DNA from: Devosia nitrariae
Lineage (GTDB): Bacteria > Pseudomonadota > Alphaproteobacteria > Rhizobiales > Devosiaceae
Direction of reading: 5' to 3'
DNA: 64,000 nucleotides
Assembly: GCF_030160115.1 (NCBI RefSeq)
Contig: NZ_BSNS01000028.1
Span: 1-64,000 of the forward strand
In this document: positions 55,749-64,000 of the stretch, piece after piece
Position numbering within the stretch: the first letter of the stretch is position 1
Layout of the letters: the number at the start of each line of letters is the position of its first letter
Program-made: the position numbers and the translations under genes
Notes under the pieces: generated by a model
What the model was told of the DNA's origin: nothing
Databases searched by the model: none
What the model saw: only the letters and a program-made list of their open reading frames with translations

Positions 55749-56188
55749 GCAGGCGATCCGTCAGCGTCTCGCTGCCGCGCCGCCGCCGCGACGGGCCCGA
55801 CTTCGCTCTACCAATGATCAATGTCATTTTCCTGATGATGCTCTACTTCCTCGTCGCCGGCACCATCACCCAGCGCGACGAGCTGGCGATCGTGCCGCCG
55901 CTGACGCAAAGCTATCCGCCCGAGCGGCTGCCCCGTCCACTGCTGGTGATCGTCGATACGCAGACCGTCCTCATTGACGGGCGGCCACTCGAGCGCGGCA
56001 ATCTCGCCGCCGGTATTCAAACCGGTTTGAACGGCGCACCGGGCTCCCAAACCGTCAATATCCTGGCGCCGCGGTCCATGGCCGCCGATACGCTTCTGGA
56101 CGTTGCCGCCGAGCTCGGCGCCGCAGGCATAGGCGTCAGGATCGTTTCGCTCGACGAGCGATCCGCCGCCGCCGGTGGTGCCCCATGA
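55745..56188 (+). CDS. exbD: ExbD/TolR-family protein (second copy)
   Basis: A 147-residue ExbD-type protein. Its helix reads FALPMINVIFLMMLYFLVAG: the place of the proton Asp in the first copy (LVDVMF) is Asn here (MINVIF), so this partner may lack proton transfer. The periplasmic domain is of the normal size. It overlaps both neighbours by four bases (ATGA). Confidence 0.84.
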   Translation: MSRRSVSVSLPRRRRDGPDFALPMINVIFLMMLYFLVAGTITQRDELAIVPPLTQSYPPERLPRPLLVIVDTQTVLIDGRPLERGNLAAGIQTGLNGAPGSQTVNILAPRSMAADTLLDVAAELGAAGIGVRIVSLDERSAAAGGAP

Positions 56189-57957
56189 GCGATGCGCGGC
56201 AGGCCGGTGCGTGGCTGTTTTCCGCCCTCGTTTCGGCGGGCGTTCACGTAGGCGCCGTCGCCGTCCTCATCGCCGTCCTGCCGCCGATCGAGACGCCGTC
56301 CGCCCCTACACAGTTCGTCCTCGCTTCGCTGGAGGCGCCCGCGCAGGTCGAGGTCGAAGCCCTGACGGCGAACGCGGTGGCACCTGCCGTCGCCATGGCC
56401 ACCGAACCGGCCATCGCCGGCGCGCAGGCGATAGCGCCCGACAGGTTGCAGGCGACGCGCGTCGAGGCCGCCGCGGCATCGATCCCTCAGGTGCAAGCGT
56501 TGCCGGCAACGCCCGCCACGGTTTCGACGGCTGCCACGGTCGCAGTTACCGGCCAAGCCGCTATCACCGAACCGCAAGAGCAAGCGGGCAGACTCGAGCC
56601 GGCCGCCGGCGCTCCCCTTCCGGTCACAACCACGGCGGCTGCGGGCGCGACGGACAACTCGGCAATCGTTACGACCGCGTCACTCGCCTCGATGAGTGCG
56701 ACGGCGAGGGCAGAGGCGCAGGCCGGCCACCCCCAACCGGCCGCCAGTGCCGCCTTGCCGACCGCCAGCGCCACCGGCCCCCTCATCGCAGCGCAGACTC
56801 TGACGGCGACGGTTACGGCAGATGTGGCAGAGGTCGCCTCAGGGGTAACGATGACCGCGCCTGTAACCGCCGCGGTGGCAGGCGCGACCGGGACCTCGGC
56901 TACCGTTCCGATCGCTTCAGCAATCGCCCCGATGGGCGCGACCGCGAGGACAGAAGCGCAGGCCGGAAGCCCGCAACCAGTCACCGGTACCGCCCTGCCG
57001 ATAACGAGCGCGGCCGGCCCTCTCGTCGTAACGGAGACCGCGACGGCGACGGTCACGGCAAATGTGGCCGGGATCGCGCCAACGGTGTCGATCGCACCGG
57101 CAATCGCGCCGGTGGTTGGTGCGCAGGCCCCGAGGCTCCCGGCCGCGGTGGCGGCGGCTGTGCCGGCAGGAGTTGGGAGCCCAGCCGATGGGGGCGTCCA
57201 ACCTGTTCCAATTCTCAGCACGCAGGCGATAGGGAACGGAAGCATTGCTCCGACGGGCGCAGCCCAGGTGGCGGTGACGGCGGCGCTCAGCGCCAGTGGT
57301 GTCACGCTCACTCCCCTGTCTCCGGACATCGAGGCCGTCGCCGGGCTCGACGCGCTCGACGATTATCTTGCCGGCTATGATGGCGGCGACTGCTTTGCCG
57401 TGCTGCCGGAACGTCCGGGAGACGGCATTGTCGCTCTGACGGCTTTCGCAGGTACTCGTGCAGCGGCCGGAGCCTTTCTCGAAGCTCTGGCGCGCGATAT
57501 CGGTGCACCGTTGCCGGTCGAGGCCAAAACCGTCTCTGCCGGGCAATGCGGCGCCCTTAGGTTCGTGCGCTCAAGCACGCTCTATCCGGGTTTCGATCTC
57601 GCACTTGCGCTCGACGCCGATGCGATAGCGGTCGGAGCACCGCTTTCCGGTGAGGTGCTGCGGATGACCGGTGCCTGGCTGACCCTGGTGGTTATCGATG
57701 ACGAGGGCCGCGTTTCGAGCCTCGATCCCTATGTGCGGCTCGAGGGTGAGGCGATCCGTTTTGAGGCACCGGTGGTGCCGACTGGCGAAGCGGCTGGAAA
57801 GACCCAACTCCTGCTGGCTGTCGCCACCGCCGAAAAGCTTGTTACCGAGCCCCAGGAAGGGGACTCAGCCGAGTCTTTCCTTGCCGCGGTCGAAAACGAG
57901 TTGAGCGAGCGCGGCATTGCAGTCGAGCTTGCGGTCAGTACCTTCACCGTGCACTGA
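56185..57957 (+). CDS. TonB-like periplasm-spanning protein with tandem repeats and a novel C-terminal domain
   Basis: A 590-residue protein. One N-terminal helix (about residues 10-32, WLFSALVSAGVHVGAVAVLI) anchors it as in TonB. A long Ala/Thr/Val/Pro-rich spacer (about 40-370) contains a tandem 79-residue repeat. The C-terminal domain (about 375-590) begins LDALDDYLAGYDGGDCFAVL, includes AGQCGALRFVRSSTLYPGF and ends AVELAVSTFTV. That domain appears to match the C-terminal part of the kinase encoded next door. It is coupled by ATGA to the second exbD gene. No TonB C-terminal domain is seen, so it may carry the force from the ExbBD motor to a different partner. Confidence 0.72.
   Translation: MSDARQAGAWLFSALVSAGVHVGAVAVLIAVLPPIETPSAPTQFVLASLEAPAQVEVEALTANAVAPAVAMATEPAIAGAQAIAPDRLQATRVEAAAASIPQVQALPATPATVSTAATVAVTGQAAITEPQEQAGRLEPAAGAPLPVTTTAAAGATDNSAIVTTASLASMSATARAEAQAGHPQPAASAALPTASATGPLIAAQTLTATVTADVAEVASGVTMTAPVTAAVAGATGTSATVPIASAIAPMGATARTEAQAGSPQPVTGTALPITSAAGPLVVTETATATVTANVAGIAPTVSIAPAIAPVVGAQAPRLPAAVAAAVPAGVGSPADGGVQPVPILSTQAIGNGSIAPTGAAQVAVTAALSASGVTLTPLSPDIEAVAGLDALDDYLAGYDGGDCFAVLPERPGDGIVALTAFAGTRAAAGAFLEALARDIGAPLPVEAKTVSAGQCGALRFVRSSTLYPGFDLALALDADAIAVGAPLSGEVLRMTGAWLTLVVIDDEGRVSSLDPYVRLEGEAIRFEAPVVPTGEAAGKTQLLLAVATAEKLVTEPQEGDSAESFLAAVENELSERGIAVELAVSTFTVH
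56644..57117 (+). repeat. Tandem 237-bp repeat within the TonB-like gene
   Basis: Two copies of 237 bp (79 codons) start at 56644 and 56881, each beginning GGCGCGAC. The protein units share ATAR(A/T)EAQAG(H/S)PQP, GPL(I/V) and TATVTA. A weaker earlier unit may begin near 56560. Periplasmic spacers of TonB-like proteins often change length through such repeats. Confidence 0.7.
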
Positions 57958-57962
57958 AATTC

Positions 57963-58070
57963 CTAGAGCGTTTTCAGCAAAGTGGGGACGCCACTTCTGC
58001 GGTTCGAAAACGCGGAAGTCCAGTCGCTTAGAGACTACGTTCCGATCCAATCGGAACGTGAAAGGCTCTA
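57963..58070. repeat. Intergenic repeat element, family A, copy 3
   Basis: About 108 bp, beginning CTAGAGCGTTTTCAGC and ending AAAGGCTCTA, with the inner hairpin ACGTTCCGAT/ATCGGAACGT. It lies between the convergent TonB-like and kinase genes and reaches into the kinase stop. Confidence 0.77.
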
Positions 58071-60251
58071 GCCGTCGAGCTTGAAATAGCGTGCGCTGAC
58101 GGCGACGGGCGTCGCGGCGGCGCTGATCTCGTCGAGAAGTTTGGAAAAGAGGCTTTCCGCCGCCTCCGCCCGTCCGTCCATGGCCTCGAGCCCGGCGGCA
58201 CTCGATACCGCGATCAGCATCATCGGCTGGGGGCCGGTCGCATCCGAAGTGAGGCTCAAGGCAAAGCCGGTGCCGCTTGCGGAGGGGGAAAGCCGCGAGG
58301 AGACATCCTCCACCTGTCCATCGGCGGAAACGAGGAAGAGATCCGTTGTCCACCCGGAATCTCCCGCGATCCGGCCGAGCAGGGGTTCGCCACTGGCGAT
58401 GTTCTCCTTGCTGAGGGAGAGCACGGGGCCGGCCTTGGTGATCTGGCGCGCCTTGCGCAGGAAATCTACCGCAGCACACTGGCCGCTCTCGATGAGGCGA
58501 AGTCCGATGTCCGGCGAAAAGCCATTGGCGGCCTGGAAATCAAGGTCGAGCCGCTCGAATGGAGCTATCGCATCGCCATAGGCCTCGATTTGCAGGGAAT
58601 CTTCTGAGACCGAGGTCGCCGCCGCATATTGGCAACTGCCCAGGGGGTAGTTGTCGAGCCAAGCAACAAACCGTGCTGCCCCATCGATCTGCGGCGCCGC
58701 TGTATCGGGTTCGAGGATTGGCTCCGGCTCGGGCTCGGGCTCTGGCTCTGGCTCTGGTTCAGGTTCTGGCTCGGACTCGGGCAGAGGATCTGGTTGAGGC
58801 TCAGGTTCGGGCAGTGGCTCCGGATCTGGGGTAGGCTCGGCCACAGGCTGGGTCGGTTCAGGCTGAGGCTCAGGCTCGGGCTCAGGCTCAGGCTCGGGCT
58901 CGGGCTCGGGCTCGGGTACAGGTTCAGGTTCAGGCTCAGGTTCGGGTTGTGGCTCGGGGGCAGGCTCTGGTTCCGGTTCGGGCGGAGCTGTTACGAGCGG
59001 CGGCAGCATATCGCGATTGAAATAGACAAGGCCTGCGCCCGCGATGAACACGCCGATGCCGAGCGCCAGATAGAAACGACTTACCCCGCGGCGTCGGCCC
59101 GCCGGGGGAGTCGTGGCGGTGGCTGGTGCTGTCGGCGGCGGTGGAACCGAGCCCGGCGCGGTCGGACCGGCCGCAGAACCGAACGGGCTCTCGCCACCAA
59201 CGGTGGACGCGCCGGGCGCCAGGGGATCGAACAGCGGCCGTGGCGCCGCGCCGGCGGCCTCCATCGGCTCGACGGGCGGTGTTGTCGCGGGCCCCTGTGG
59301 GCGGGGCGGGGTCGTCGGCTCGCTCTCGGCAGGCCGTGCTGCCGGCCGGACAACCGTCCGCTCGGGCGCTTGGGTCGCTTCCGGCGGCAATGTCCTTGCG
59401 CCCTCGAGCAGGCGGATCAGCCCCTGCATGTCGGCCGGCCGCGCCGCCGGGTCGGGCTCCAGCATGCGGGCAAAGATGGCTGCGAGCGTCGGATCGACAC
59501 CGGTGAGATCGGGCACGCCTCGGCGCTTTTCCAGCACATCCGCGTGCGAACCGCTCATGTCCAGCGCGTGCCCGAGCACAGCTGCAACACCGATGAGGCC
59601 GAGGCTGTAGATGTCCGATCGTTCGGTGACGTCGCCGCCATAAAGGCCGAGCTGCTCGGGCGAGACGAAATTGTACTTGCCGGCGAACTTGCCGCCGAGC
59701 AGTGTGCCCTCGCCGATTGCCGCCGCCTTGGCAATGCCGAAATCGATGATCTTGGTGCGCCTGACGTCGGCGTTGGGCAGGATGACGTTGTCGGGCGAAA
59801 GGTCGCGGTGGACGACCCCCAGATCATGGGCCGCCCCCAGCCCCGAGGCGATGCGCGTCAGCAGCAGCCGCACGTCCTCGACCGGCAGAGGACCGCTCTT
59901 CAGCATATCGCTCAGCGGCACGCCATCGACATATTCCATGACCAGGTAGGGCCGGTTGAGCTCCTGTTCGATGGTGAAGAGGTGATAGTGGACGATGGCC
60001 TCGTGATGCAGCCGGCTGAGGACCGTCGCCTCCTTTTTAAAGAGCGCGAGAATGGTTTCGTCGCGGGCGAACTCGGGCAGCACCACCTTGATGGCGACCG
60101 GCTCGCCGGTATGGATATTGCGGGCTCGATAAACCTCGGCCATGCCCCCGAGCGCAATATGATCTACGATCTCGTAGGTGTGACTGAGCGTCGTTCCTGG
60201 GGGGAAGGTATCGGCGCTGCGTCTTGGGCCGCTGCTGTCGTCCCAGGTCAT
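58068..60251 (-). CDS. ppkA: PpkA-like serine/threonine protein kinase with a periplasmic domain
   Basis: A 727-residue membrane kinase. The kinase domain spans about residues 25-290: glycine-rich loop [10 protein letters not shown], Lys55 in VAIKVV, catalytic HRDLSPDN (Asp150; the usual Lys after Leu is Ser) and DFG at 170. A low-complexity Pro part follows, then one helix near 395-415 ([19 protein letters not shown]), a Glu-Pro repeat linker and a periplasmic domain (about 515-727) with [11 protein letters not shown] and [15 protein letters not shown]. This domain resembles that of the TonB-like protein. In T6SS, PpkA phosphorylates Fha to switch secretion on. ATG 60251 has GGAG at 10 bases. 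The pppA stop is 7 bp upstream. Confidence 0.85.
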   Translation of the reverse strand: MTWDDSSGPRRSADTFPPGTTLSHTYEIVDHIALGGMAEVYRARNIHTGEPVAIKVVLPEFARDETILALFKKEATVLSRLHHEAIVHYHLFTIEQELNRPYLVMEYVDGVPLSDMLKSGPLPVEDVRLLLTRIASGLGAAHDLGVVHRDLSPDNVILPNADVRRTKIIDFGIAKAAAIGEGTLLGGKFAGKYNFVSPEQLGLYGGDVTERSDIYSLGLIGVAAVLGHALDMSGSHADVLEKRRGVPDLTGVDPTLAAIFARMLEPDPAARPADMQGLIRLLEGARTLPPEATQAPERTVVRPAARPAESEPTTPPRPQGPATTPPVEPMEAAGAAPRPLFDPLAPGASTVGGESPFGSAAGPTAPGSVPPPPTAPATATTPPAGRRRGVSRFYLALGIGVFIAGAGLVYFNRDMLPPLVTAPPEPEPEPAPEPQPEPEPEPEPVPEPEPEPEPEPEPEPEPQPEPTQPVAEPTPDPEPLPEPEPQPDPLPESEPEPEPEPEPEPEPEPEPILEPDTAAPQIDGAARFVAWLDNYPLGSCQYAAATSVSEDSLQIEAYGDAIAPFERLDLDFQAANGFSPDIGLRLIESGQCAAVDFLRKARQITKAGPVLSLSKENIASGEPLLGRIAGDSGWTTDLFLVSADGQVEDVSSRLSPSASGTGFALSLTSDATGPQPMMLIAVSSAAGLEAMDGRAEAAESLFSKLLDEISAAATPVAVSARYFKLDG
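58706..58985 (-). repeat. Low-complexity Glu-Pro repeat DNA in the kinase gene
   Basis: Runs of the hexamer GGCTCG/GGCTCA/GGCTCT, in sense GAGCC-type codons, encode alternating Glu and Pro with a few Gln, Val and Asp. Such EP repeats form stiff, extended linkers that span the periplasm, as in TonB. The DNA can slip, so its length may differ between strains. Confidence 0.8.
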
Positions 60252-60258
60252 CCCGGCG

Positions 60259-61011
60259 CTACTCCTGGACCGTGCCGGCTGACCCGTCGCGGCAGGCAAC
60301 GACGACCACAGTCACATTGTCGGTTGCGCCGCGCGAAAGAGTGAGGTCGAGCAGCACCTCGACGCTGCGTTCGGCGCCCTCCGCGAGAATGGCATCGCGG
60401 ATGTCCTCGTCCGAGCAGTGGGCGGTAAGGCCATCGCTGCACAGGATATAGACGTCGCCGCCCGCCAGTATTCCATAGGCGGCATCGAGGTCGAGCGCCG
60501 TGCCGACGCCGACGGCGCGGGTGATGACGTTGCGGCCGTTCCAGGATTGCGCTTCGGCGCGGCTGAGGACGCCGCTGGCGACCAGCTCCTCGACCTCGGA
60601 ATGATCGCGCGACAGCTGCGCGAGGACCCCGTCGCGCAGCCGATAGATGCGGCTGTCGCCCATCCACAGGCATCGGTACTGATCGGCAAAGACGAGGAGC
60701 GCGGCGACCGTCGAGCCGACGACGCCCCCGCCATGGTCGGCGGCATAGGCAAGGATCGACTGGTTGGCCCGGTTCAGACGGTCGACGAACCGGGCGTGCT
60801 GGTCGGACGCAGTGCTGGGGATGCCGAGCGTTGCCAGTTCATCGACGATCGAGGCGCTGGCGACTTCCCCCGACTGATGCCCGCCCATGCCGTCGGCGAC
60901 GAGCCACAGCCCCGCTTCCGGCTCCATGAGATAGCGGTCCTCATTGGATGCGCGCACGCGCCCCGGATGCGACACGGCCCAGCTCTCGAAAGTGAATGTC
61001 GGGGTAACCAT
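60259..61011 (-). CDS. pppA: PppA-like PP2C-family protein phosphatase
   Basis: A 250-residue PPM/PP2C serine/threonine phosphatase. Metal-binding motifs are [10 protein letters not shown] near residue 22, [13 protein letters not shown] near residue 37 and LCSDGLT near residue 187, with the last aspartate in [11 protein letters not shown]. In T6SS the enzyme removes phosphate added by PpkA and turns secretion off. ATG 61011 is chosen with GGAGG 11 bases upstream; longer starts up to 61071 are open. It precedes the kinase gene by 7 bp and is probably translated with it. Some 95 bp separate it from the divergent hydrolase gene. Confidence 0.87.
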   Translation of the reverse strand: MVTPTFTFESWAVSHPGRVRASNEDRYLMEPEAGLWLVADGMGGHQSGEVASASIVDELATLGIPSTASDQHARFVDRLNRANQSILAYAADHGGGVVGSTVAALLVFADQYRCLWMGDSRIYRLRDGVLAQLSRDHSEVEELVASGVLSRAEAQSWNGRNVITRAVGVGTALDLDAAYGILAGGDVYILCSDGLTAHCSDEDIRDAILAEGAERSVEVLLDLTLSRGATDNVTVVVVACRDGSAGTVQE

Positions 61012-61105
61012 GCAAGCGAGCCCCTCCAGCGCCAGCATATGGCTGTCCATCCAGGACGCACTGTAGCACAATGGGTTGAACGCACCAGAAGCACTTGGCG
61101 GCGGG

Positions 61106-63460
61106 ATGAGGGGGCTCGGCGGCGCCCAAATGCATCAGATCGACACGAGCTTTAAGGAGGCGAGGCAGGCGAGCGCCGCGCGCAGGCGCCGCCTCCGGGT
61201 GCGCCGGTGGCTCATCGGCGGTGCGGGTCTGGCCGCCCTGCTCGTCGCTGCCGGTACAATCTACTATTTCGTCCCCGACTTTCTTGGGCTACGGCCCGAC
61301 GGAACTGAGCCCCTCGAAGAGGTCGAGGCGGCGGCCGAACCGATCTTCATTCCCGCCATCGTCGACCTTGCCGGCGATCCCCTGCGCATCAGCATCGGCG
61401 AGGACCTTTCCGGCAGCGGCCGGATGCGCACGGTCGCGCGTCCGCAGGCGCTGCCGGCTGCGCGAATACCCGGTGACATCGTGGTGCTCGAGGACACCAT
61501 GATCACCTCGAGCCAGCGGTTCATGACCACCTTGCCGTCGACGCCGCAGGATTTCGCCTACTACCAGTCGCAGCGCCTGGCCGGCCGGGCGGCTGGACCA
61601 GAGGCGCCCGATGCGTCCGATACGTCGACTGCTGCGGTACCGGCCGGCGGCGGAGAATTACCGGCTGACATGGTCGCCGACGAGGGCGCCGGCTGGGGTG
61701 AGGACCTGACGGGCTCCGGGCAGGCGGCGAGCGATTTCGAAAAGACCCGCGTCGCCGATACCACGAGCGTCGCCTTCGTTCGCGCCGAGACCGCTCGGTT
61801 TCGCCCCGACAATGACTATTTCGCCCGCATCCTCGCCGACCGCAGTATCGAGGATCTCTTCGGCACGACCTATGCTGAAGCGGACGCGGACGCTTTCGGC
61901 GCTGCGATGGAAAACCTTCTGGACAAGGCCGGTCTGGCGACCGGCGAGGTCGTGGCGATCCGCAGCCTCAGGGATGCGTCCTCGGCAAAGCCGCGCGTGG
62001 TGCAGCTCTCGATCTATTCGTCGACCACCTATATCGGCACGCTCGCACGCGCCGAGAGCGGCGAGATCGTGCTCGGCGCCGATCCCTGGGTTCCCGAGGA
62101 CCTCTTCAACTACGGCCGGCAGCAGGAGGTGGCAGAGCCGGGCCGGCAATACCGCCTGCTCGATGCCGTCTACAGCACCGCCGTGCGCAACCGCGTCCCC
62201 AACAATGTCCTGGGCGAAGCGATCATGCTGCTGTCGCGCAGCTTCGATCTCAACGCCTTCGCCACGCCCGAGGATCGTCTGGTCATCGCCTATTCCTCCG
62301 ATGCCGGCGCCGAGGGCGACACCGTGGGACGCGTGCTCTATGCCGCGGTCAGGGGTGTCGACCGCGACATCGAGTGCTTCGTCTTCCGCCGGAGCGAGGA
62401 CAGCTACTCGTGCTTTGCCGAAGAGGGCGGCGGGTTGCCGACCACCGTGCCGAGCGGCATGTTCACGCCGGTCAAGGGCGTCCTGACCTCGACCTTCGGG
62501 CCCCGCCGCCATCCGATCTTCAAGGATGTGCGCGTGCATACGGGCGTCGACTGGGCGGCGCCGAGTGGCACGCCGGTAGCCGCGGCCTTTGCCGGCGAGG
62601 TGAGTTTTGCCGGCAATGGCGGCGGCTACGGCAACCTGTTGCGCATCCGCCATCCCGACGGGCGCGAAACTTACTATGCCCACCTCAAGGCCTTCGCCGA
62701 AGGCATCGCGCCGGGCAAGGCGATCGGTGTCGGCGAAGTGGTCGGCTTTGTTGGCACCACCGGCAACTCCACAGGACCGCACCTGCATTTCGAGATGAGG
62801 ATCGCCGGCGCGCCCGTCGATCCGCTGCAATCGAGCGTCTTGCAGGCTGGTCTGACGACGCTTTCGGGATCGGCGGTCGATGTCTTGACCGAACAGATCG
62901 TCGCGGTGGAAAGCGGCGGGCGCGCTGACGCACAGAACCCACTCTCGACGGCAACGGGCGTCGGTCAATTCATTGCCGCCACTTGGGTACGCATGATGCG
63001 TACCTACCGTCCCGATCTCGCCCGCACCCTCTCCGAGCCGGAACTGCTGAACCTGAGGTTCGATCCGACCATCTCGCGCGAAATGGTGCAGAACCTCGCC
63101 CGCGAAGGCGAAGCTTACCTCAAAGCGCGCGGCCACACCGTCACTGCCGGACGTCTCTATCTCGCTCATTTCCTCGGCATGGAGGACGCGCACCGGGTGC
63201 TTGCGAGCCCGCCCCAGCAGCCGCTCGATGCGGTGCTCGCCCAGTCGGTACTGTCGGCCAATCCCTTCCTCGTCGGCAAGGACGCCGCCTATGTCGTCTC
63301 CTGGGCCGAAGCCAAGATGGCCGGCACGCGCATCGCGACGGCTCCTTCGGCGACGGCGCGCCCGGCCTCGCCCGAGTTCCAGATCTATAAGAAGGCCATC
63401 GAGGTGGTCCTCGCGCCGCAAGTGCCGCAGACAGCCGATGCCGGCCGGCCGTCTAGCTGA
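61106..63460 (+). CDS. Fusion of M23 peptidase and lytic transglycosylase, membrane-anchored
   Basis: A protein of about 784 residues. After a basic stretch and one helix (RWLIGGAGLAALLVAAGTIYYF, residues about 33-55), a long region (about 60-450) leads to an M23 (LytM) domain: HTGVDWAAPSG (His near residue 478), YYAHLKAFAEG and HLHFEM near residue 558. A transglycosylase-like SLT domain follows: EQIVAVESGGRADAQNPLS, with the likely catalytic Glu near residue 602, then TGVGQFIAATWVRMM. Thus one chain could cut both peptide and glycan bonds of peptidoglycan. It probably opens the wall for T6SS. TTG 61076 and ATG 61130 are other possible starts. Confidence 0.83.
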   Translation: MRGLGGAQMHQIDTSFKEARQASAARRRRLRVRRWLIGGAGLAALLVAAGTIYYFVPDFLGLRPDGTEPLEEVEAAAEPIFIPAIVDLAGDPLRISIGEDLSGSGRMRTVARPQALPAARIPGDIVVLEDTMITSSQRFMTTLPSTPQDFAYYQSQRLAGRAAGPEAPDASDTSTAAVPAGGGELPADMVADEGAGWGEDLTGSGQAASDFEKTRVADTTSVAFVRAETARFRPDNDYFARILADRSIEDLFGTTYAEADADAFGAAMENLLDKAGLATGEVVAIRSLRDASSAKPRVVQLSIYSSTTYIGTLARAESGEIVLGADPWVPEDLFNYGRQQEVAEPGRQYRLLDAVYSTAVRNRVPNNVLGEAIMLLSRSFDLNAFATPEDRLVIAYSSDAGAEGDTVGRVLYAAVRGVDRDIECFVFRRSEDSYSCFAEEGGGLPTTVPSGMFTPVKGVLTSTFGPRRHPIFKDVRVHTGVDWAAPSGTPVAAAFAGEVSFAGNGGGYGNLLRIRHPDGRETYYAHLKAFAEGIAPGKAIGVGEVVGFVGTTGNSTGPHLHFEMRIAGAPVDPLQSSVLQAGLTTLSGSAVDVLTEQIVAVESGGRADAQNPLSTATGVGQFIAATWVRMMRTYRPDLARTLSEPELLNLRFDPTISREMVQNLAREGEAYLKARGHTVTAGRLYLAHFLGMEDAHRVLASPPQQPLDAVLAQSVLSANPFLVGKDAAYVVSWAEAKMAGTRIATAPSATARPASPEFQIYKKAIEVVLAPQVPQTADAGRPSS

Positions 63461-64000
63461 CTTCGTAGGCGAAGCCGCCGTCGCTGATGTCTACTCGGGC
63501 GCTGGTGATCGCCTGCCGCTCGAGCGCCCGGTTGAGGACGTGCCGCGAAAGCTCCGGCAGCAGCGAGTTGGTCAGGATGTTGTCGATCATGCGCCCGCCC
63601 GTGTCCGGATCATTGCAGCGCGACACGATGTAATCGACAACTGCGTCCGAGTAGACGAACTCGGCCTCGTGGTTCTCGGCAATGCGTCGGCGGATGCGCT
63701 CGAGCTGGATACGCGCGATGCCGGCAAGCATGTCGGGCGACAGCGGAAAATAGGGGATGGTGACGATGCGCCCGAGCAGCGCCGGCGGGAACACGCGGGT
63801 GAGATAGGGCTTGAGCGCGGCCTCCAGTTCTTCCGGCGTCGGGCGCGTCCTGCCTTCCTCGGCCATGTCCATGATGACCTCGGTACCGACATTCGAGGTG
63901 AGGATGATGAGCGTGTTCTTGAAATCGATCCGCCGGCCGGTGCCGTCCTCCATCTGGCCCTTGTCGAAGACCTGGAAAAAGAGTTCGTGGACGTCCGGAT
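63453..64000 (-). CDS. clpV: T6SS ATPase ClpV/TssH, C-terminal part, cut by window edge
   Basis: The last 182 or so residues of an AAA+ Clp/Hsp100 protein; the frame stays open to base 64000. The start of what is seen reads DVHELFFQVFDKGQMEDGTGRRIDF, followed by KNTLIILTSNVGTEVIMDM (sensor I region) and ALLGRIVTIPYFPLS (sensor II and D2 small domain). The form TLIILTSNVGTEVIM favours ClpV, which recycles the T6SS sheath, over ClpB. Its stop lies 8 bp inside the stop of the convergent hydrolase gene. Upstream T6SS genes should lie beyond the window. Confidence 0.85.
   Translation of the reverse strand, partial: PDVHELFFQVFDKGQMEDGTGRRIDFKNTLIILTSNVGTEVIMDMAEEGRTRPTPEELEAALKPYLTRVFPPALLGRIVTIPYFPLSPDMLAGIARIQLERIRRRIAENHEAEFVYSDAVVDYIVSRCNDPDTGGRMIDNILTNSLLPELSRHVLNRALERQAITSARVDISDGGFAYEVS

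Noticed and set aside
54656-57957. A Tol-Pal system (tolQ-tolR-tolA)
   Set aside because: There is no TolA C-terminal domain, no tolB and no pal, and two ExbD-type genes are present.
63453-64000. ClpB chaperone instead of ClpV
   Set aside because: The T6SS kinase and phosphatase next door and the TLIILTSNVGTEVIM segment favour ClpV, although the N-terminal part that would settle it lies outside the window.

Overview
The window is GC-rich DNA from an alphaproteobacterium, most likely of the order Hyphomicrobiales (Rhizobiales). This rests on the density of ABC importers for sugars and peptides, the GntR/LacI-type local regulators, the short intergenic palindromic elements and the type VI secretion (T6SS) kinase/phosphatase pair. 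I see no rRNA, tRNA, CRISPR array or insertion sequence. Genus cannot be fixed from sequence alone; a Devosia-like organism would fit.

Region by region. (1) 1-5162: putrescine catabolism, with puuA-puuB leftward and puuD-patD rightward from a shared control region. (2) 5368-11040: a small secreted protein, a FadR-type regulator and a complete YtfQ-YtfR-YtfT-YjfF galactofuranose-type importer. (3) 11323-12594: a MarR regulator and a divergent glutathione S-transferase with two operator-like palindromes. (4) 12864-18076: a second CUT2 sugar importer with an aldehyde dehydrogenase and a divergent GntR regulator. (5) 18109-21800: a PhnF-type regulator facing an operon of PHP phosphoesterase, phosphonoacetaldehyde hydrolase (PhnX) and an iron alcohol dehydrogenase of the phosphonoacetaldehyde reductase type, without phnW. 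(6) 21919-27010: a sugar-nucleotide epimerase, two formylglycine-generating-enzyme-fold proteins that lack the catalytic cysteines, a secreted caspase-like protein and a small secreted protein. (7) 27076-31980: one protein of about 1,634 residues that joins a GT2 glycosyltransferase, a SPINDLY/GT41-type transferase and a sulfotransferase.

(8) 31981-40913: a sulfated-glycoside utilisation locus (MalK-type ATPase, CxPxR sulfatase, Tat-exported binding protein, two permeases, GH2 glycosidase) under a divergent LacI repressor with visible operators. (9) 41145-51778: an Opp/Dpp-type importer facing an operon of an alkaline-phosphatase-superfamily hydrolase with no formylglycine site, a Gfo/Idh/MocA dehydrogenase, a sulfotransferase and a TIM-barrel sugar isomerase. 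(10) 51846-53336: a SAM methyltransferase with a regulatory domain. (11) 53473-64000: an accessory part of a T6SS locus: DUF1036 protein, a small secreted protein, ExbB, two ExbD, a TonB-like protein, a PpkA-like kinase, a PppA-like phosphatase, an M23 peptidase/lytic transglycosylase fusion and the C-terminal part of ClpV/TssH, cut by the window edge.

The most interesting points are these. The TonB-like protein and the PpkA-like kinase appear to share a periplasmic C-terminal domain, which suggests an ExbBD-energised, kinase-coupled envelope sensor for T6SS. The glycosyltransferase/sulfotransferase triple fusion is unusual. The PhnF-PHP-PhnX-dehydrogenase operon could oxidise 2-hydroxyethylphosphonate. 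All four solute-binding-protein genes are followed by a strong GC hairpin, probably setting a high level of binding protein.
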